Positions 8,555 through 13,097 of a stretch of DNA of 13,097 nt are shown piece by piece. The stretch comes from Paramacrobiotus metropolitanus (lineage: Eukaryota; Tardigrada; Eutardigrada; Parachela; Macrobiotidae), in assembly GCF_019649055.1 (NCBI RefSeq), contig NW_026570735.1:1-13097 (forward strand), given 5' to 3'. The position numbers and the translations under genes were made by a program. The notes under the pieces are model-generated. The model saw only the letters and a program-made list of their open reading frames with translations. It ran no database searches and was not told the DNA's origin. Every line of letters starts with the position of its first letter. The first letter of the stretch is position 1.

Positions 8555-9020
8555 TTATAAAGTAGGCTGAGTCCACAGAATCATCTTTTCCAGGTACTGA
8601 TTGCGGCGCTGCACGATGCGATGGAGAAAAAATATCTGATGATACTTAGGCATTTGAAACAATGCATACTGAAAGGCACCAAGCCAACTAAAGGTCTGTT
8701 CGCATGCCTGGGTGTTGCTTGTCTCTAGATTAGGATGGATTTGTTTGATGTGTTCCGGATTGTACTTAGTGTGGCAATCTCCGCTCTTGTGATTGGACAA
8801 ATGAAACCCGTCAATCACTTTGTCATTCCATTAATCCAAAGGCTATTGTATGGGTACGGCAGCGGGGAGCAATACTTTGGTTGCCCGAATTTTGTCCAGA
8901 TTGCACATGTTATCGTATGCGATGAAAATTTCTCCCACTTCTCCACTGGAACACCCTGTAGCACTAAGTACATCCATGCGATAAGGATCAGAAACACTTG
9001 CGAGGAGACTCTGACCTAAA
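8555..9020 (-). pseudogene. KDZ-type (Kyakuja-Dileera-Zisupton) transposase relic
   Basis: One minus-strand frame reads FIAYDNMCNLDKIRATK, then VIDGFHLSNHKSGDCHTKYN, then NTQACEQTFSWLGAF and RIVQRRNQYLEK. The order YD..C, a D-(R/K/G)-FH...NH block with following Cys, and N(T/S)...EQ.FSWL is the hallmark of the C-terminal catalytic part of KDZ transposases, which have an RNase H-like fold. The Glu of EQ is probably the last catalytic acid. Two in-frame stops, TAG (8843-8845) and TAA (8831-8833), interrupt the frame between PIQ and WNDKVIDG without a shift. The N-terminal half and transposon ends are not recognised; the frame upstream stays open to 9184 without clear motifs. It is a dead fragment, probably lying in an intron of the plus-strand gene. 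Confidence 0.75.
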
Positions 9021-10047
9021 AAATTACAGTTTAATGATACTGATACGATATGAAAATTCTTTAGAATTGTAAGTTTACCCATATATGGGAGCGAAACTTT
9101 CGACATGGCCACCTGCTCGCACGATAAAAGATATCCCCGCGACCTATCAATTTTGTTGTTGTTTCTCCGAGTTGTTTGTAACAAGGCAAAGTGGATGCTT
9201 CGGAGTTCGAAGGTAATTCGATTCCTTTGCTGCAGAAGTCTGATGTGCGGCTTGAAAAAAGTATCTGCATACCTAAATCATAATTATTTATAGGTATATA
9301 ATTATTTCAAAAATTAGTTATTGCACTACTATCACAAAAACCTGCGTTCTGTTATATTAACCTGGTATCTCACTTTGTCGCCTTTGCGTGCGAGACTTTT
9401 GGCACTTGGTGTGAGACTGGCATTGTTACCTTAAAGGAGATTGGAAAGAAACTGTATTTGAGAACGGGCGAGAGTCGCTCGACTTGTTTTTTGTTTCAAC
9501 GTTTAAGTTTGGAGATTATGCGTCGTAATGCTATGAGTGTATTGTGCACAGTCCCTTCTCATGTAAATTGGGACAAATTCTTCATTTGAATATAATTGTT
9601 GAGCGAAGCTCGCTTTGTACATACTGAGAAATAAAATCTTATAAAAAGTGAGCTATCATTATCCCAAACGCTATCCATGACTACATTAAATTCTAATTTC
9701 TGATCGGAAGAATATAGGGATATGTGTGGTGTGCATAGTAGTATTCAACTTTGTCACTTTCCGTTTGAAAACCATTTGAAAACTCTTAATGAACTCTGGA
9801 AGTCACTGCGTCTATAACGTAGAAAACGAACCTTGTATAATGCAACTTACCTTATGCAATATGCCATCTAAAATGCATTCAGACTCAGTTGCAGTTCAAT
9901 GTAAACTATGATGTAACGGCAAATTAGCACTGCATTGCTCAATTCAACTTAAAAGAACGATCTATCTTGTCGACCAATGCAAGACAGTTGTTTCAGAGAT
10001 AAAAGCGGATTATGCATAACCATAACGTTAGGTAAGACTGTTTCTCC
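9021..10047. other. Non-coding stretch, nothing recognised
   Basis: No gene is supported. Part of 9021-9300 may still belong to the decayed transposon. A plus-strand AATAAA lies near 9631 (GAAATAAAATC), preceded by a small hairpin AGCGA/TCGCT near 9604. With no coding region upstream on that strand, it is not taken as a real 3' end. Confidence 0.4.
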
Positions 10048-10055
10048 CATAACAG
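10048..10055. repeat. Left target site duplication CATAACAG
   Basis: These eight bases directly before the element are repeated exactly at 10689-10696 directly after it. Eight bases is the target duplication length typical of hAT elements. Confidence 0.88.
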
Positions 10056-10688
10056 TAGTGTTGTGCTACTAAATAAAATTAAATAACGGCCATTTACTTA
10101 GTAAAAGTCCGCCTAATATTAAAAGTCTAGTAAATAGTAAGGTTTTGGAAACAAAATAAGTAAAAGTAAGTAAATGTGCTGCCGGAATAGTAAAAAGTAA
10201 GTAAATATTGAGGTTTAGCGTTGACTAAATAAAAATCATTTACTAAATTATTTACTAATTCGTTTTATCAAGCGTTATGTAAAATTGGCTTGTTAGCCGC
10301 CGCCTCTCGCAGGTAAAGTGAGTGTGCGCAGTAGTTGGCTGACAGCCTACCGCCCTAAAAAGCAGCAGTATTTACTTTTCACTGTTTTCAGTATGCGCCT
10401 GCATGGCTGTATAGCTCTATTAATGCATAAGAAAATTTTCTGCGCCATTTTCAGTACTTTTCAGCGCTTTGAAACTAACGCAATTCGACACTTTCAGTCC
10501 TAATTACATTTATTTAGTAAATTTACTTTAATTTAGTAAGTAAATGTCCTTGGAAAAAATTGAAATAGTAAGTAAAAAGTAAGTAAAAGTCCCGAGAAAT
10601 TTTTAAATAGTAAGTAAAAATAAGTAAACTTCCAAAAGCAGATAGTAAAAATAAGTATATTGGCAAGGACTTTTACTACCCAACACTA
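10056..10688. mobile_element. Non-autonomous hAT-type element (633 bp) with perfect 8-bp target duplication
   Basis: The left end starts TAGTGTTGTGCTACTAAA and the right end, read inward on the other strand, starts TAGTGTTGGGTAGTAAAA. These terminal inverted repeats share the first eight bases exactly and resemble hAT ends. CATAACAG flanks both sides exactly. Inside, many AGTAAGTAAA words cluster near both ends (about 10085-10270 and 10505-10670). This is typical of hAT subterminal repeats, which bind transposase. The centre has only a 61-residue frame with no domain, so the element encodes no transposase and would have moved with one supplied from elsewhere. The intact duplication suggests a fairly recent insertion. 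Confidence 0.9.
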
Positions 10689-10696
10689 CATAACAG
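10689..10696. repeat. Right target site duplication CATAACAG
   Basis: Exact copy of 10048-10055, directly after the right terminal inverted repeat. Confidence 0.88.
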
Positions 10697-10947
10697 TGTT
10701 AAACAGCAATGTATGGGGCGCTTATTCGATTTAGTAATGTCATAGTGCACCGCAGCCGCTCAAATAAACAACTGTTTACAAAATATATGCAACGGTATCA
10801 GTTGATTTCTGGAACATTTATTAGTGTTATTACATTAACTGGCTCTCTCTTCCGAAAAAGCAATTAACCTCTAACGATTTAGGAGCCCACTCCGAAAAAT
10901 GTCCCAGTTGGCCGTACATGACCTTCTGATTTCTAGGCAGGTATGGC
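10697..10947. other. Probable end of intron 1 of the triple-module gene
   Basis: No recognised gene. The 14-codon frame MSQLAVHDLLISRQ (10899-10940) ends at CAG|GTATGG, a donor-like site, and could be an alternative first exon. Acceptor-like AGs at 10936 (TTTCTAG), 10940 and 10965 precede the next exon. Confidence 0.35.
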
Positions 10948-11553
10948 ATGGTGGCCGCTGAGCAGATTGGCTACTATAACGTCATGCCCACAATGCAGAT
11001 TGGGGTGCCTATCGATATCGCCACCGCTGAACGTCTGGATACCCTCATCGCCCAAGCCAACGCCCGGTTCGCCACGCATCCCCTTCCCGGCCGCATCCGT
11101 ACCATCGAAACCGTAGCACTGCGCGTCTATAGCAGCGGCTGGGGTACCGACCCGGACTGTACGGCATGGACGGATAAGCGCGATTCCACTAGCGAGACTG
11201 TGCTCAACATGCTGCGCATCTTCTACGTAATCGGTGCGCCGCAGTCCGAATCCATCGGGAGCTGCGATTTCGTTCCAAATAAAGTGGGTGAAGCCCGGGA
11301 AGGTCGAACGGTTCGGGAGGAGTTTCCACGAGTGCTGTCCAAGGCGCACCAGTGGCTATCCGACCAGCCAGCGTACCTGCGTGTAACGAATGTCCAGACG
11401 GTGCATTATAAATATCAGCAGGATACCATGGCTATAGATACGCTGCAGATGGCGTACAAAGAGAATAATATACATGCGCTCTACATACGCTACCTACGTA
11501 TGGCGTTCGTTCTGACGAATTCCAATATGCCGGGACAGAGTAGTGCCGGACAA
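10948..11553 (+). other. Triple-module gene, exon with modules A and B
   Basis: The frame is open from before 10948 to a TAG at 11677-11679. Sequence after residue 202 loses protein-like character, supporting a donor at 11554 (CAA|GTGCGA). The in-frame ATG at 10948 is usable, but a phase-0 acceptor at 10964-10965 would instead start the exon at ATT (10966), joining it to an upstream exon. The codon usage is G/C-richer than the flanks. Confidence 0.7.
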
Positions 11554-12376
11554 GTGCGACTAAATTCCAGATTATTTACGCCGGGAATACTAGCGTCACC
11601 GGGGTGCTGCTCCGTGGGTAAATTCGAAAATCAAGCCCAGGCATTAGTATTAGTAACGTCTAACATTCAAGGGAAATAGCCTGGTACATGGCACTGAACT
11701 CGTTCACTGACGTTTTTGTTTTCGAGCAATTCTCAATCCTCATTTTCTGTTGATTTATATCTCAAAGTTCGAAATAAGAATGCATAATAACGCGTATATT
11801 TGTGCACGAATATGTGTTTAAATTAATAGTACGGTAAGCATGATTATAATCGTAAATTCAGTACGCAGACTGAACCAACCAGATCGCGATACCTAACCGG
11901 TACAATACTTACTGACGTTACAGATTCGAGAACGTATGTCGGAATGGATACGCGCGACCCGCGCTAAGATCCTTTCCGTAGAAACGGTTTCCATGCAAAT
12001 TTTCAGCGGAGCAGAATATGGGCAGGGCTTCGATAGCATGGACACATTTGATAATGCCGTAGCGTACACGCGAACTCAGCACGGCGGTGCCGGTCATCAT
12101 CATCATCACGCTGGGCATCATCACCACCACAACCACTACCGTCATAACGCTCACCAGCGAAATCGTAGAGAGAGAGGAATTAATTTCCGTTCCACCACTA
12201 ACCATTCAACGCCATCCATAGGATTAGGGCCATATTTAGGCCCAGAACGCCATCTGATACTGTATCGTGTGTACTTGGATGGAGAGTATCCCGATCCGAT
12301 GGGATACAAAGAAGTCAGCACCACTCTCGAGATGTACATGCAGCAGGACAACGCTACAGCATGCACCATTCTGTAG
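10948..12376 (+). CDS. Unrecognised protein with three alpha-beta-beta modules, His-rich loop and CTIL C-terminus
   Basis: Two exons, about 10948 (or 10966) to 11553 and 11924-12376, give about 350 residues. The first five-prime boundary is uncertain. The junction CAA|GTGCGA to GTTACAG|ATTCGA is phase 0 with a 370-base intron. The protein contains three diverged copies of one module: a helix, a strand with the signature R(I/V).(T/N)(I/V)(E/Q)TV or a close variant, a variable loop, then a hydrophobic strand. Copy A is at residues 25-98 (RIRTIETVALRVY, MLRIFYVIG). Copy B is at 124-190 (LRVTNVQTVHYKY, YIRYLRMAFV). Copy C lies in exon 2 (AKILSVETVSMQIF, HLILYRVYLDG). The loop of copy C holds 13 His in 20 residues. 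The protein ends CTIL, a CaaX box of the geranylgeranyl type. There is no signal peptide or membrane helix. I recognise no known family; function is unknown. Confidence 0.7.
11924..12376 (+). other. Triple-module gene, last exon with module C, His-rich loop and CTIL
   Basis: The exon follows ACTGACGTTACAG and begins IRERMSEWIRATRAKILSVE in phase 0. The His-rich stretch is 12095-12154 (two runs of five His, then scattered His), followed by RNRRERG. The last codons are GCA TGC ACC ATT CTG TAG. No perfect AATAAA lies soon after the stop. Confidence 0.75.
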
Positions 12377-13097
12377 CAGTTATTTGGCTCAAAACCTAGC
12401 AGAATTAGTAAAAGCAGTGATTTATTAGGGATGTTTGTGATTCCTCTTTACGTTGCAAATCGGAAATGGCGTTTGCCGGCAGTTGTTACAACGGGACGAA
12501 AAAGTGTCCAGTATTTATTACGGCACAAGAGCCGACAACCCCAAACGGACTTCAAGTCTGGTCAAAGCTAGTTAGGCGTCCAAAGATTGGTAATCTTGAT
12601 TGGTGGGCCCAAGATTCTTGCGGCACGGTTTGATTGCTACGGCAAAAGTTTGCACAGTATTAGTGTAGTATCAAGAAGAAACTGACTTAAAAATCACCTA
12701 ATTACTCAGCTCCCGGGAAATTCTGCGGTTAAAGCCACAAAAGGATCGGTCGAAATTTATGGATGGCATAATGGAAACGAATCCTTAAGAGTTTTGAATA
12801 CGCAATACATGGAAAATTTCCCGCAGTGTTTTTTTGCTAGCACCAAGTTACCAAGGTACGATTATGTTCTCCAGTGAGCCTATTGCCCGCTAGCAGTGTT
12901 TTGCGCTTACGGACGCTTTAACCCAGATACTGCAGTACTTTGGGATATCGGAAACGCGGTAATTGATATGATATTATTAGTGCCGTATCGATTAGCCCCG
13001 GCCAAGTTCAACGAAACCTTATTAATTTTTGTTCTTTAAGTTTTGCTGCACCATGTCTCACCAGCCGGATGGTGCAACTTGCCCGCGAACAGTTATC
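12377..13097. other. 3' flank, nothing recognised
   Basis: No coding region or known repeat is seen. AGATTGGTAATCT near 12585-12597 is a small 5-bp-stem hairpin. The 3' UTR of the upstream gene must begin here, but its poly(A) signal is not obvious. Confidence 0.4.

Noticed and set aside
9195-9230. tRNA T-arm-like GGTAATTCGATTCC
   Set aside because: The loop does not fit a T-arm and no acceptor, D or anticodon arm can be built around it.
10933-11349. 138-codon minus-strand open frame
   Set aside because: Shadow of the G/C-rich coding exon on the other strand; no domain and no homology seen.
11918-12205. Minus-strand frame with a Val/Met-rich run
   Set aside because: It is the antisense of the CAT/CAC His codons and has no other support.

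Overview
The window looks like nuclear DNA of an invertebrate animal. It has GT-AG introns of a few hundred bases up to several kb, wide non-coding gaps, animal-type lipid enzyme and membrane protein exons, and eukaryotic DNA transposons (a hAT miniature element, a KDZ-type transposase relic, a long inverted-repeat element). There are no bacterial operons or ribosome binding sites. The phylum cannot be fixed from sequence alone; a small ecdysozoan such as a tardigrade is only a guess.

Layout. 1-345 is the cut edge of a repeat built from degenerate GTAGACA/TGTCTAC words. 346-2080 is non-coding, with an AT-rich stretch and a cluster of short palindromes. 2087-2338 on the minus strand is a probable exon of an XK-related (XKR) membrane protein. 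2339-3896 is mostly empty, with one small tandem duplication. 3897-6956 on the plus strand is a four-exon monoacylglycerol/diacylglycerol acyltransferase gene (DGAT2/MOGAT family). Its second intron contains a ~430 bp inverted-repeat element, and its first splice junction is one base short of the reading frame.

The right half holds a second, unrecognised plus-strand gene. Two long exons (about 10948-11553 and 11924-12376) encode three diverged copies of a helix-strand-strand module, a loop with 13 His in 20 residues, and a C-terminal CTIL prenylation box. A short coding-like ORF at 7658-7816 is a candidate first exon. If so, the gene has an intron of about 3.2 kb filled with a 10-bp-period minisatellite (7899-8378), a minus-strand KDZ transposase relic with two in-frame stops (about 8555-9020), and a 633-bp hAT-type element with a perfect 8-bp target duplication (10056-10688).

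The acyltransferase would act in neutral lipid synthesis at the ER. Nothing in the window links it functionally to the other two genes. The strongest candidate for something undescribed is the triple-module, His-rich, prenylated protein.
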